From Holacanthus passer (taxonomy: Eukaryota; Chordata; Actinopteri; Pomacanthidae), in contig JAFREQ010000034.1 of NCBI GenBank assembly GCA_025331565.1, positions 744,001 to 808,000 of the forward strand: 64,000 bases of DNA, given 5' to 3'. Both the position numbers and the translations under genes were made by a program. Positions within the stretch are counted from its first letter, which is position 1; each line of letters starts with the position of its first letter. Below the pieces are notes generated by a model. That model saw nothing but the letters and a program-made list of their open reading frames with translations, was not told the DNA's origin and made no database searches. Of this stretch, positions 39,002 to 50,476 are shown piece by piece.

Positions 39002-41450
39002 TCAGCACTTTGTGGTCATGTCAACGACAAGGGACATGAAAGTGGTTGTGGCGAAGCTGGGATTGACCAGAAGCTGCTCCAACATCTCTCCACCTTTCTC
39101 TCTGGTGCTCTGTGAACACATGGCACTTTTCCACAGACGCATCATCGTCCCACCTGGTAGATGACACCATCATGATCATCCTCGAAAGCGCACTCATTCA
39201 ATCAAAGAGCTATATTGTGATATCTGTGTGTGTGTGTGTGTGTGTGTGTCCTACCCAGCATATTGTTGATGTTACTCATCCAGGAGAACATGGACAGTTT
39301 GTGGTTCTCCTCCTGACTCAGATCAGGAATGTAAGGCGCATTGTCGTCCACCTTCACATACAAACATGAGATGAATATACAGGTTGTAAAATGTGACCGC
39401 TTTACATACGGATGGGTTAATGGAGTCGTGGGTACGTACCTTTAAAATTCGACTGGGCAGATTTGATACGAAGATGGGAGCTTTGTCCAAAGTGGATTGG
39501 AAATGTGCCGCTGCAACAAACTCTACTGCGTTCAGCCAGGACTTTCCAAATGAAATCTCTTTAGAGGAGTAGCTGCTCTCCCTGAAGGAGAGGGACACAG
39601 AGAGGAGAAAGGTTATATTAAGGTCATATATTAAGTTACAGAACCAGGTGAACTACATGGATGGATGGATTGATTGACTGATTGATTGATTACCTGCTCT
39701 TGCATTCAGCAGAGGCATGGATTGAAGCCATCACGGCCGCCCAGAAGAGACTGAGGATAGATTCTTTCTTCTCATTTTCAGGGAGGCTAGACTCAGTCTT
39801 CAGACCCTTTAATCACACACAGACAACAGACTGAGATATCTTGATGTTCAGACCCTCCCTGCCTCGTACTGCACACGTCCACATTGTGTAAAAGGCTTCT
39901 GTTAAAAGAAGACATTATACAGCTGTTTTCACAGGCTGAGTAGTGCCGTCCATGATGAGTGAAGTGCTGTTGATGTGGAAGATCAGTGCCCCTTTGCTAT
40001 TTGATTTTCACTCTGTCTCTGTGTATTCAAAAGGGTTAACATACGTATGAAACAGTGTTCAAGAGCTCATTGCTGTATTGAAATCAGTCATGTGTATGTG
40101 CATTTGTCTGTGTGTGTGTGTACTCCGTGTACCTGAAAGAAGGCATCCCACTTAGACATGATATCAGGGTAGCGAGCTGCACAGTCAGCATATGTGGTGC
40201 AATAGTCCGTCACACCTTCAGGCACCTGCATCTGGACCTAATGATATCAATAGGTTTGTCACTGTGAGCATTTTAGCACGTCCATGTTTGTATTTCGTAC
40301 GGCCTCACAGAGCTGCTGGCATGGCTGTCAAGGTTGAGATGTCCAACTGCACACGTACCTGAACTCCAGCTCCCATGAAGCCCTGCTGTGCAGCAGACAG
40401 GAAAGGCAGTGCAGAGGAAAAGTAGTTCACACCTGGAGGAGAAAGAAGTGCTTGTGAAAATGTTTTGATGTTTGGTGTTCTCTTTGTATTTGTCTGCGTG
40501 TTTGCGATACTTACATCCGTACCAGCTCTGAGGAGAAATACACATAGTATCTCCGGTCTTCAGGCCGCAGGTTGTGGCACCGGTTGGGTCAGCGAGACGC
40601 CCTACAGGATCGACACATTGTCCAGTGTCACTTTGTGTCTGGATTGTTTGGTAGCTGATGGCCTTGTAATATTCACTTTGTTTATCATGAGCATGTCTCT
40701 CAAGTTGACTCTGGGACTCACAATAAAAGTTGCTTATTGCATCATTACCATCAAGAGTTTGATTTTCACAATTCTAAATTCATCATTTGTTTCATTCATC
40801 CTGCCACATTTACACATTTTTACTCCAGACAGAACCAAAGAGACTATAAAATAGAAAAAGAAAATGAAAATTGAAATGTAAGAAAAAAAGGTAGTTAGTT
40901 TGACTGTTCCAGTCCATCTATTTCTGTGACCCATTTCCTCCTGTGTTTGTTCTTTCCTGCCAATTGTTCAAGTAATTTATCCATTTTATTAGGCAGGAAA
41001 TCTGGATCACTCACTATCTTTCTCAAATACATGTAGTGTTGGTACAGTTTATATATTTGCAAATATGTCTCCAAGATATTCATGTATTGTCTACATATCT
41101 AATATTTCATTTGTATTTTTGCATTTCATTACAACAACAATGTTAATCTCACCTGAATTCTTCATCCATCCAAGCTGCAGTGGCATTGGCCACATGGGAC
41201 TGTCTGCAGCATTTGGGCCCATGGAGCTCATAAATGGGTCTGTAGCAGCCATCACCAGTCGGTAGAGACTCATGCGATGAAGGTAGTGCCAGGGGTTTGG
41301 AGTCAGGATGCCGTTCTGCGTGGGCAGGTCACTCATTTGGGCGGGTGCTGACGCCCACAGGATGGGCATGCCATTTTCCAGAATGGGAACAGAGCTGCTG
41401 AGAGACACTGCACATGCCAGCAGGAGGCCGAGGACCGTCTGACGCAGCAT
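39002..41450 (-). CDS. leg1: LEG1 family secreted protein, copy 1
   Basis: Eight coding exons in transcript order: 41153-41450, 40515-40601, 40359-40432, 40133-40237, 39694-39806, 39440-39581, 39255-39351, 39002-39153. All phases agree, giving 355 residues. MLRQTVLGLLLACAVSLSSS is a signal peptide with cleavage probably near residue 20. The body has PSRILKVDDNAPYIPDLSQE, QMQVPEGVTDYCTTYADC and a C-terminal VVDMTTKC, matching the liver-enriched gene 1 family (LEG1/C6orf58). Zebrafish Leg1 is a secreted liver protein needed for liver growth; that role is family knowledge. Copy 1 lies head-to-head with copy 2, their start codons about 2.8 kb apart. Its first intron (551 bp) is much longer than in copies 2 and 3. 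I see no disabling change. Confidence 0.92.
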
Positions 41451-41533
41451 GACTGAGGGTCTGGGACTGCAGAGAGAGATGAAGGCAAGAGCACCGACTC
41501 TGGACTGAGTGCCGTCACATCGGGAGATACAGG

Positions 41534-41541
41534 TTTATATA
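41534..41541 (-). promoter_or_regulatory. TATA box of leg1 copy 1
   Basis: The minus-strand TATATAAA lies 84 bases upstream of the copy 1 ATG. The flanking sequence (CAGGG before, CCTGTATCTCCCGATGTGAC after) is the same in all three copies. Confidence 0.75.
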
Positions 41542-41836
41542 CCCTGTTCATATGTTACATATGAGCAAACACACGTACACATACAGACCCACTCACCTTA
41601 GTCCATGTGACAGGTGGTTCAGTGGACCCTCAATGACAAATAGATAAGATAATGTGTGTACATGGATCTCAATACTGTCCAAATTCTCAGAAACAGAACA
41701 CCCACAGACACTGAAGCAAGGAAGAGACCTCAACATATTGTGAGGCTGAGAAGTCAGTCAACTCAACGAGCAGATTCAGTCACTGACATTTGGGCGTTTC
41801 ACATCTGAATCAATCAACTACAACCCCAAACCCCTT

Positions 41837-42075
41837 GTGACGTATACTCAATTAAAAAACACTTCAAAGACAACATATTTAACACTTTATCTCATCAGTT
41901 TCATTGATTTTTATGAATATTTTTCTGAATTTCATGCCAGCAACATGTTTCAAACAAGTTGGGACAGGAGCAACAAAAGACTGGGAAAGTTGTGGACTGA
42001 TCCAAGAACACCTGTTTGGATCAGAGAACTTCTTCCATCACTGCTGTTTGACATTCATTTGAATTCTCTAATCCC
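41837..42075. repeat. Fish dispersed-repeat fragment upstream of leg1 copy 1
   Basis: Sequence such as GTTGGGACAGGAGCAACAAA and CTGGGAAAGTTGTGGACTGA followed by AACACCTGTTTGGATC resembles an abundant fish repeat. It occurs twice in this arm (again at 42860-43330) and twice in the other arm (reverse complement at ~48700-49140 and ~49920-50190). It produces reading frames that are not genes. Confidence 0.65.
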
Positions 42076-42859
42076 CATCTGAAGGCAACAATAACTGTGA
42101 TCCTGACAGGCTTTTGCTCTCCAAGCTGACACTGAACACATGTACTGCAAGATTGTATAAGCACGACCTGAAGTTTGTTACAGTAGCTGTGTGGTTAACC
42201 TGTCTCAACCTCCATGTGCAAACATCTGCTGGGTTTCCACATGACAACACATGTCCAGTGGAAAAAAAGAATTGATCTGTGCTGCCCACCCATGTTCAAC
42301 ACGTCTCTGAGACATGCGGATGACACACATTTGTGTTACTTTTTTTAAATGACATGTGAATATGTTGAAGTTATATCTTGATGTTTGCAGGTTTGATAAA
42401 CAGGACTGGAGCCACGATTTTAGAACAAGACTGCATTGAAACTTGTGTATGGCTGAACCTCGTAAGATCAGTGTGCTGAACTGAAGCCAGATTGTTACAC
42501 AGTCAATTGGTGTGTCTATAATGTGAATTCCTGGATATTAATCGTTCATGTGCAATGTTCTTGAGCCGTCCCGGTACTATTTGTTCATAAAGTGTCCAGG
42601 AGCATCATATCACATGACATGGTTAAGCTACATTTGAATCAAAAATGTTATAAATGGAGTTGCACTCATATCCAAAGACATTTGAATTGAAAGAGAACTT
42701 AAAATGAATCAGAAGTCTTTAGTCTTCAGGTATTCGTATCCATGACATGTTGAATGTGACACGTGAAAGTCCACTGAGGACAAAGATGAGGATCATTTGT
42801 ACAAAAGAGCAACAACCAACACTCGACTGACCAATGGAGTAACTTCATCACTCACTCAG

Positions 42860-43330
42860 TAAGTCAAATACTCAACTGAAAACAGTACAGAAACAATGTA
42901 TTTCAACTTCTGTCTCATCAGCTTCATTGATTTTTGTAAATATCTGCTTATTCTGAATTTGATGGCAGCAAAATGTTTCTAACACGTTGGGACAGGAGCA
43001 ACAAAAGACTGTGAAAGTTGTGGACTGATCCAAAAACACCTGTTTGGATCATTCCACAGGTAAATAGGTTCATTGGTAACAGGTGATAGTACCATGATTG
43101 GGTATGAAAGGTTCTTCCTGGAAAGACTGAGTCGTTCACAAGAAAGGAGGGAGAGAGGTTCAACGCTTTGTTAAACACATGACTGTATAAAGGAGATTAC
43201 TACATGGACTCAGGAACACTTTGTAAAACAGTTGTTGGTTAAAACAGTTTGTTTGCAAATGACTGAATTCTGTTTTTAATTTATGTTTTGCACAATGTAT
43301 AAAATGTCTAAGTAAAACATGTTTTTTTTC
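42860..43330. repeat. Second copy of the same dispersed repeat, longer
   Basis: Shares CTCATCAGTTTCATTGATTT-like and GTTGGGACAGGAGCAACAAA segments with 41837-42075. It then continues with the repeat's downstream part (TGGTAACAGGTGATAGTACC, GACTGAGTCGTTCACAAG). The reverse complement is at ~48700-49140. Confidence 0.65.
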
Positions 43331-44128
43331 ATCATTTTGAAGTGATTAAGACACTTGAACCTCCAGACCACTCACTGTCAAAAACCTCTAGACCTGCTCT
43401 GCAGACTGATAACAAGATACGACATAAGATTTATCCAGTCAGTCAACATCTGTGAATCCACATATGCAGATGTTAATGACCATCATGTACGTTTTTTGCA
43501 AACAGTCTCTGAAAGAGGTTGTGCAGATTTTTCAGCCCCCACAGTTCATTGACCAAGAAAGGCAGGATCTGACCTTCATTTTGTATCTGAACACTCAGGC
43601 AGAGTGAAGCAACAAAGACACAATGACCAACATATTCCATGTGAATTTCATTATTGCAAGTTCTACTTACAAACAATCTGTAAATTGAATTTAGTCATTG
43701 GGAGATAAGCAGATATATTTCAGTCGTCCTCTGGTCTGTATGATCTCAGTTTTTGTATGATTAACAGTGGTTGAATGTACATTCAATATAATTTTGACAT
43801 ACTTCATTAAGTATACAACATTATTTGGTCGATGATTGGTTCAGATGTGAAAAGTCCAAGTGTCAGTGACTGAATCTGCTCGTTGAGTTGACTGACTTCT
43901 CTTTCACATTGTCTCTATTCAGCCTCACAACATATTGAGGTCTCTTCCTCGTTTCAGTGTCTCTGGGTGTTCTGTTTCTGAAAATTTGGACAGTACGGAG
44001 ATCTATGTACACACATTATCTTATCTGTTTGTCATTGAGGGTCCACTGAACCACCTGTCACATGGACTAGGGTGAGTGGGTCTGTATGTGTACATGTGTG
44101 TTTGCTCGTATGTAACATATGAACAGGG

Positions 44129-44136
44129 TATATAAA
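44129..44136 (+). promoter_or_regulatory. TATA box of leg1 copy 2
   Basis: TATATAAA, 84 bases upstream of the start codon, in the same context as in copies 1 and 3. Confidence 0.75.
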
Positions 44137-44219
44137 CCTGTATCTCCCGATGTGACGGCACTCAATCCAGAGTCGGTGCTCTTGCCTTCATCTCTCTCTG
44201 CAGTCCCAGACCCTCAGTC

Positions 44220-46339
44220 ATGCTGCGTCAGACGGTCCTCGGCCTCCTGCTGGCATGTGCAGTGTCTCTCAGCAGCTCTGTTCCCATTCTGGAAAATGGC
44301 ATGCCCATCCTGTGGGCGTCAGCACCCGCCCAAATGAGTGACCTGCCCACGCAGAACGGCATCCTGACTCCGAACCCCTGGCACTACCTTCATCGCATGA
44401 GTCTCTACCGACTGGTGATGGCTGCTACAGACCCATTTATGAGCTCCATGGGCCCAAATGCTGCAGACAGTCCTATGTGGCCAATGCCACTGCAGCTTGG
44501 ATGGATGAAGAATTCAGGTGAGATTAACATTATTGTTGTAATATAATGTTGTAATGTAATGTAATGTTGTAAGTTTTACATATATATCAACAACATGTTT
44601 CCCCATAAAAAATGCAAAAATACCAATGAATCATTAAATACGCAGAAGATACATGAATATCTTGGAGACATATTTATAAATATACACATTGTGACACTGA
44701 ACAATATGTCGATCCTGTAGGGCGTCTCGCTGACCCAACCGGTGCCACAACCTGCGGCCTGAAGACCGGAGATACTATGTGTATTTCTCCTCAGAGCTGG
44801 TACGGATGTAAGTATCGCAAACACGCAGACAAATACAAAGAGAACACCAAACACCAAAACATTTTCACAAGCACTTCTTTCTCCTCCAGGTGTGAACTAC
44901 TTTTCCTCTGCACTGCCTTTCCTGTCTGCTGCGCAGCAGGGCTTCATGGGAGCTGGAGTTCAGGTACGTGTGCAGTTGGACATCTCAACCTTGACAGCCA
45001 TGCCAGCAGCTCTGTGAGGCCGTACGAAATACAAACATGGACGTGCTAAAATGCTCACAGTGACAAACATATTGATATCATTAGGTCCAGATGCAGGCGC
45101 CTGAAGGTGTGACGGACTATTGCACCACATATGCTGATTGTGCAGCTCGCTACCCTGATATCATGTCTAAGTGGGATGCCTTCTTTCAGGTACACGGAGT
45201 ACACACACACACAGACAAATGCACATACACATGACTGATTTCAATACAGCAATGAACAATTGAGCACCGTTTCATACGTGTGTTAACCCTTTTGAATACA
45301 CAGAGACAGAGTGAAAATCAAATAGCAAAGGGGCACTGATCTTCCACATCAACAGCACTTCACTCATCATGGACGGCACTACTCAGCCTGTGAAAACAGC
45401 TGTATAATGTCTTCTTTTAACAGAAGCCTTTTACACAATGTGGACGTGTGCAGTACGAGGCAGGGAGGGTCTGAACATCAAGATATCTCAGTCTGTTGTC
45501 TGTGTGTGATTAAAGGGTCTGAAGACTGAGTCTAGCCTCCCTGAAAATGAGAAGAAAGAATCTATCCTCAGTCTCTTCTGGGCGGCCGTGATGGCTTCAA
45601 TCCATGCCTCTGCTGAATGCAAGAGCAGGTAATCAATCAATCAATCAGTCAATCAATCCATCCATCCATGTAGTTCACCTGGTTCTGTAACTTAATATAT
45701 GACCTTAATATAACCTTTCTCCTCTCTGTGTCCCTCTCCTGTCCTCCCCTCTCCTTCAGGGAGAGCAGCTACTCCTCTAAAGAGATTTCATTTGGAAAGT
45801 CTTGGCTGAACGCAGTAGAGTTTGTTGCAGCGGCACATTTCCAATCCACTTTGGACAAAGCTCCCATCTTCGTATCAAATCTGCCCAGTCGAATTTTAAA
45901 GGTACGTACCCACGACTCCATTAACCCATCCGTATGTAAAGCGGTCACATTTTACAACCTGTATATTCATCTCATGTTTGTATGTGAAGGTGGACGACAA
46001 TGCGCCTTACATTCCTGATCTGAGTCAGGAGGAGAACCACAAACTGTCCATGTTCTCCTGGATGAGTAACATCAACAATATGCTGGGTAGGACACACACA
46101 CACACACACACACACAGATATCACAATATAGCTCTTTGATTGAATGAGTGAGCTTTCGAGGATGATCATGATGGTGTCATCTACCAGGTGGGACGATGAT
46201 GCGTCTGTGGAAAAGTGCCATGTGTTCACAGAGCACCAGAGAGAAAGGTGGAGAGATGTTGGAGCAGCTTCTGGTCAATCCCAGCTTCGCCACAACCACT
46301 TTCATGTCCCTTGTCGTTGACATGACCACAAAGTGCTGA
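44220..46339 (+). CDS. leg1: LEG1 family secreted protein, copy 2
   Basis: Eight coding exons: 44220-44517, 44721-44807, 44890-44963, 45085-45189, 45516-45628, 45760-45901, 45990-46086, 46188-46339. They give 355 residues with exon sizes identical to copies 1 and 3. The signal peptide, the exon 1 sequence and the C-terminal VVDMTTKC equal copy 1. The only residue difference I found by eye is QMQAPEG here against QMQVPEG in copy 1. TATATAAA precedes the gene at 44129-44136 and AATAAA follows at 46553-46558, so it looks functional. Intron 1 is 203 bp; intron 7 carries a (CA)n tract at about 46092-46125. It is head-to-head with copy 1 and head-to-tail with copy 3. Confidence 0.93.
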
Positions 46340-46552
46340 GTCAGTCACACAGGATTACTTTTGTATTCCTCAGGGGGAGACACTTCTAACACAAAAGCAC
46401 ATAGCTGACATTTCTTTTCAATAGTGAAAGTGAGTTATGTCATTATTTGGAGGGTGAAGATCAACAGGTCAACAGTTTGAGATTACAGGTCAAAGCAGGT
46501 AATCCTCTGTACGGCTTTGTTCTTGTCACTCTCTCGTGAATATGCGTGTCCC

Positions 46553-46558
46553 AATAAA
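46553..46558 (+). terminator. Polyadenylation signal of leg1 copy 2
   Basis: AATAAA in the context TGTCCCAATAAACTGTCAAC, conserved at the same place in all three copies (38783-38788 on the minus strand and 52778-52783). Confidence 0.75.
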
Positions 46559-46724
46559 CTGTCAACAAAACCTCATCTGTCTGTCATTATTATGCTCTTA
46601 TTTTTTTTGAAGATCTTTTTCCTGAACTTCCATCAGTAATATATACGACAGAAAAACAGTATGTCACAGTGTGTGGGGAAAATGACAGTGGACATTAGGT
46701 GCTTTTTCTTTCCTTCAGTATTTC

Positions 46725-47165
46725 CATATTCTCCTACTTTATACTTTTCCACTACATTTCATGGAGACAATGTATTTTCTCCTCCAATATATTTATCTGA
46801 CAGTTGTTGTTTCTAGTCACCCAGAAAATAAGTGATCACTTTCTAACATAACAAATGATACACTGTCGTAGATTAATGTACCAAACAGTACATAAAGTAA
46901 TGCAAAGGTTCCACCTCAAACAAACTGCAACATTAAAGTCGTTCTGACACATTCATGCAGCAGTAATAACAAACCGAATTCTATAATCTATATAATCATA
47001 TTCGGACAGGACGCTTTTACTTTTGATACTTGAGTACATTTTACAGATAATCTGTATTTTTATTCCAGCAAGATTTTATATACAGGACTTTTGCGTAGTA
47101 TTTTCCCACTGCAGTACTGCTACTTTTTCTTCAGTAAATGATCTGAATACTTCGTTCATCACTGG
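46725..47165. mobile_element. Degenerate hAT-like element downstream of leg1 copy 2
   Basis: AAGTA/TACTT-rich sequence (TTTTACTTTTGATACTTGAG, ACTGCAGTACTGCTACTTTT) typical of the fish miniature hAT elements. It is also present in the direct duplicate at 52925-53395, so insertion preceded that duplication. Termini are eroded. Confidence 0.55.
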
Positions 47166-47269
47166 CAGATGGGATTAAAGGTTAATTCAGTCCAGTAAAG
47201 ACAATCAGGAAACTAACATATTCACATACAGCACCATGTTGATAAATGTTTTAACTCCAGTCCAATAGT

Positions 47270-47281
47270 GCTCCCTAGTGG
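47270..47281 (+). promoter_or_regulatory. CTCF-like core motif
   Basis: GCTCCCTAGTGG fits 11 of 12 positions of the vertebrate CTCF core GCCMYCTRSTGG. It is duplicated at 53927-53938. Motif match only; binding is unproven. Confidence 0.3.
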
Positions 47282-47719
47282 TAATTTGATGTAAGCACCA
47301 GCATATCATGAGAAATCAAAAGGCAAAGTACAAACCATATAACATTTACAATAATGCGAAAATATAAAATAATACCTAAATAATAAAATTATTCTCATGT
47401 AATGTGTTAAAAAATTCATTGAGTGTTTGGACCCATTACATTGGCTGAACAGTGTTATACATACAGGTAAATCCTGGAACATGGATAGTGGAAAACAGAA
47501 AAAGAAATGAGACCATACAGACCAGAGGACGACTGAAACATATCCGCTTATCTTCCGATGACTCAATTCAATTTACAGATTGTTTGTAAGTAGAACTTGC
47601 AATAATGAAATTCACATGGAATATGTTGGTCATTGTGTCTTTGTTGCTTCACACTGCCCTGAGTGTTCAGGTACAAAATGAAGGTCAGATCCTGCCTTTC
47701 TTGGTCAATGAACTGTGGG

Positions 47720-48449
47720 AATAAGTACTGGAGTAAGAGTAAAAAAGTACCTCGTAAAAAAACTACTCAAGTAGTGAGTAACTTCAGATGCAATTTATTA
47801 CTTCAACAACGAAAAACTGTTTCCACTGACATCAGCTGAGACATTGACCTGTTCCACAAAGGAGTTTAGCTTGAAGCTAAACAGTAACATCAAATTTGAC
47901 GGTGTACGATCTCAAACGTTATTATTTATATTTATATTATCGCTGAAACAGAAATTTTTACTGACTGATTGTGATTGGCTGGAGGCTGAAATGTTCACAT
48001 ATAACATTACGCCGGCTTATTAAAGTAACGTAACCGGAGCCGAAGCCGGTCGGTACCGGCGAGTTAGCCGGCTAGCTCGGTGAGACGCCGGCGGTTCATC
48101 TTCTGCCATGTTGTTGAGCTACAGTGAGGTGAAGGAGGGCCGTGGAGGGGCGGGGCACACCTCCGTCCGCCTGCGGTGCTGCCGCTGTGATTGGTTAAGG
48201 ATGTGTCCCTCAGCCGAGAGCTGCAGAGCTGCGTCTGAGCTCATCTCAGTTTATTTATAGATAAATTAATGTAACGACAAGCACGTAGCCCAAAGTAACG
48301 GAGTAAAAAGTACATACATTTCCTCACAAATTTACTCGAGTAAGAGTAAAAGTATTCTGCAATATAACTACTCTTAAAAGTACAATTTATCAAAAAAATA
48401 CTCAAGTACATGTAACGGAGTAAATGTAACGTGGTACTACCCCCCACTG
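47720..48449. mobile_element. 730-bp hAT-like insertion in one arm of the duplication
   Basis: Flanked by a perfect 8-bp direct repeat, ACTGTGGG, at 47712-47719 and 48450-48457. The uninterrupted site is visible on the opposite strand in the left arm near 43541-43555. The ends are rich in AAGTA/TACTT (GAGTAAGAGTAAAAAAGTAC; CTCAAGTACATGTAACGGAG). The right end is CCCCCCACTG; the left lacks a good CAG..G terminus. The interior (~48030-48240) is unusually GC-rich for this region. There is no transposase frame, so it is non-autonomous. Confidence 0.85.
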
Positions 48450-50385
48450 ACTGTGGGGGCCGAAAAATCTGCACAACCTCTCTCAGAGACTGTTTGCAAA
48501 AAACGTACATGATGGTCATTAACATCTGCATATGTGGATTCACAGATGTTGACTGACTGGATAAATCTTATGTCGTATCTTGTTATCAGTCTGCAGAGCA
48601 GGTCTAGAGGTTTTTGACAGTGAGTGGTCTGGAGGTTCAAGTGTCTTAATCACTTCAAAATGATAAAAAAAAAACATGTTTTACTTAGACATTTTATACA
48701 TTGTGTAAAACATAAATTAAAAACAGAATTCAGTCATTTGCAAACAAACTGTTTTAACCAACAATGATTTTAGGAAGTGTTCCTGAGTCCATGTAGTAAT
48801 CTGCTTTATACAGTCATGTGTTTGACTAAGTGTTGAACCTCTCTCCATCCTCGCTTGTGAACGACTGAGTCTTTCCAGGATGAACCTTTCATATCCAATC
48901 ATGGTACTATCACCTGTTACCAATGAACCTGTTTACCTGTGGAATGATCCAAACAGGTGTTTTTGGATCAGTCCACAACTTTCACAGTCTTTTGTTGCTC
49001 CTGTCCCAACGTGTTAGAAACGTGTTGCTGCCATCAAATTCAGAATAAGCAGATATTTACAAAAATCAATGAAGCTGATGAGACAGAAGTTGAAATACAT
49101 TGTTTCTGTACTGTTTTCAGTTGAGTATTTGACTCACTGAGTGAGTGATGAAGTTACTCCATTGGTCAGTCGAGTGTTGGTTGTTGCTCTTTTGTACAAA
49201 TGATCCTCATCTTTGTCCTCAGTGGACTTTCACGTGTCACATTCAACATGTCATGGATACGAATACCTGAAGACTAAAGACTTCTGATTCATTTTAAGTT
49301 CTCTTTCAATTCAAACGTCTTTGGATATGAGTGCAACTCCATTTATAACATTTTTGATTCAAATGTAGCTTAACCATGTCATGTGATATGATGCTCCTGG
49401 ACACTTTATGAACAAATAGTACCGGGACGGCTCAAGAACATTGCACATGAACATTTAATATCCAGGAATTCACATTATAGACACACCAATTGACTGTGTA
49501 ACAATCTGGCTTCAGTTCAGCACACTGATCTTACGAGGTTCAGCCATACACAAGCTTCAATGCAGTCTTGTTCTAAAATCGTGGCTCCAGCCCTGTTTAT
49601 CAAACCTGCAAACATTAAAATACAACTTCAACATATTCACATGTTGTTTGAAAAGTAACACAAATGTGTGTCATCCGCATGTCTCAGAGACGTGTTGAAC
49701 ATGGGTGGGCAGCACAGATCAATTCTTTTTTTCCACTGGACATGTGTTGTCATGTGGAAACCCAGCAGATGTTTGCACATGGAGGTTGAGACAGGTTAAC
49801 CACACAGCTACTGTAACAAACTTCAGGTCGTGCTTATACAATCTTGCAGTACATGTGTTCATTGTCAGCTTGGAGAGCAAAAGCCTGTCAGGATCACAGT
49901 TATCGTTGCCTTCAGATGGGGATTAGAGAATTCAAATGAATGTCAAACAGCAGTGATGGAAGAAGTTCTCTGATCCAAACAGGTGTTCTTGGATCAGTCC
50001 ACAACTTTCCCAGTCTTTTGTTGCTCCTGTCCCAACTTGTTTGAAACATGTTGCTGGCATGAAATTCAGAGGAATATTCATAAAAATCAATGAAACTGAT
50101 GAGATAAAGTATTAAATATGTTGTCTTTGTAATGTTTTTAATTGAGTATGTCACAAGGGGTTTGGGGTTGTAGTTGATCGATTCAGATGTCAAACGCCCA
50201 AATGTCAGTGGCTGAATATGTGGGTGTTCTGTTTCTGAGAATTTGGACAGTACGGAGATCTATGTACACACATTATCTTATCTGTTTGTCATTGAGGGTC
50301 CACTGAACCACATGTCACATGGACTAAGGTGAGTGGGTCTGTATGTGTACATGTGTGTTTGCTCGTATGTAACATATGAACAGGG

Positions 50386-50393
50386 TATATAAG
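50386..50393 (+). promoter_or_regulatory. TATA box of leg1 copy 3
   Basis: TATATAAG, one base different from the TATATAAA of copies 1 and 2, 84 bases upstream of the start codon. Confidence 0.72.
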
Positions 50394-50476
50394 CCTGTAT
50401 CTCCCGATGTGACGGCACTCAGTCCAGAGTCGGTGCTCTTGCCTTCATCTCTCTCTGCAGTCCCAGACCCTCAGTC

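Larger units (their letters stand above)
38698..43760 (-). repeat. Left arm of the leg1 inverted duplication
   Basis: This ~5-kb block contains leg1 copy 1 and about 2.2 kb of its upstream DNA. Its reverse complement recurs at ~47510-52870 around leg1 copy 3. Matches are visible across exons, introns, the TATA region and upstream non-coding DNA. For example, the reading frame at 43355-43552 recurs on the opposite strand at 48437-48640, and that at 42068-42289 recurs at 49705-49926. Borders were estimated by eye. Confidence 0.88.
43900..47485 (+). repeat. Direct duplication unit A around leg1 copy 2
   Basis: This ~3.6-kb unit (short upstream region, gene, ~1.1 kb downstream) recurs in the same orientation at ~50220-54160 around copy 3. 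Downstream matches run to the segment AACAGTGTTATACATACAGG (47450) / AACAGTGTTACGCATACAGG (54122). Only about 0.3 kb of upstream DNA is shared, unlike the long upstream block shared by copies 1 and 3. Confidence 0.85.

Noticed and set aside
41837..42082. Open frame with WDRSNKRLGKLW, recurring at 49912-50193 on the opposite strand
   Set aside because: It lies in a dispersed fish repeat and is repeated only because the leg1 block is duplicated; there is no evidence for a gene.
42068..42289. Open frame starting MGSTDQFFFSTG, conserved at 49705-49926
   Set aside because: Conservation follows from recent segmental duplication, not from selection; there are no splice sites or known homology.
43355..43552. 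Open frame starting MNLQTTHCQKP, repeated at 48437-48640
   Set aside because: Same reason: part of the inverted arms. The right-arm version is cut by the transposon insertion.
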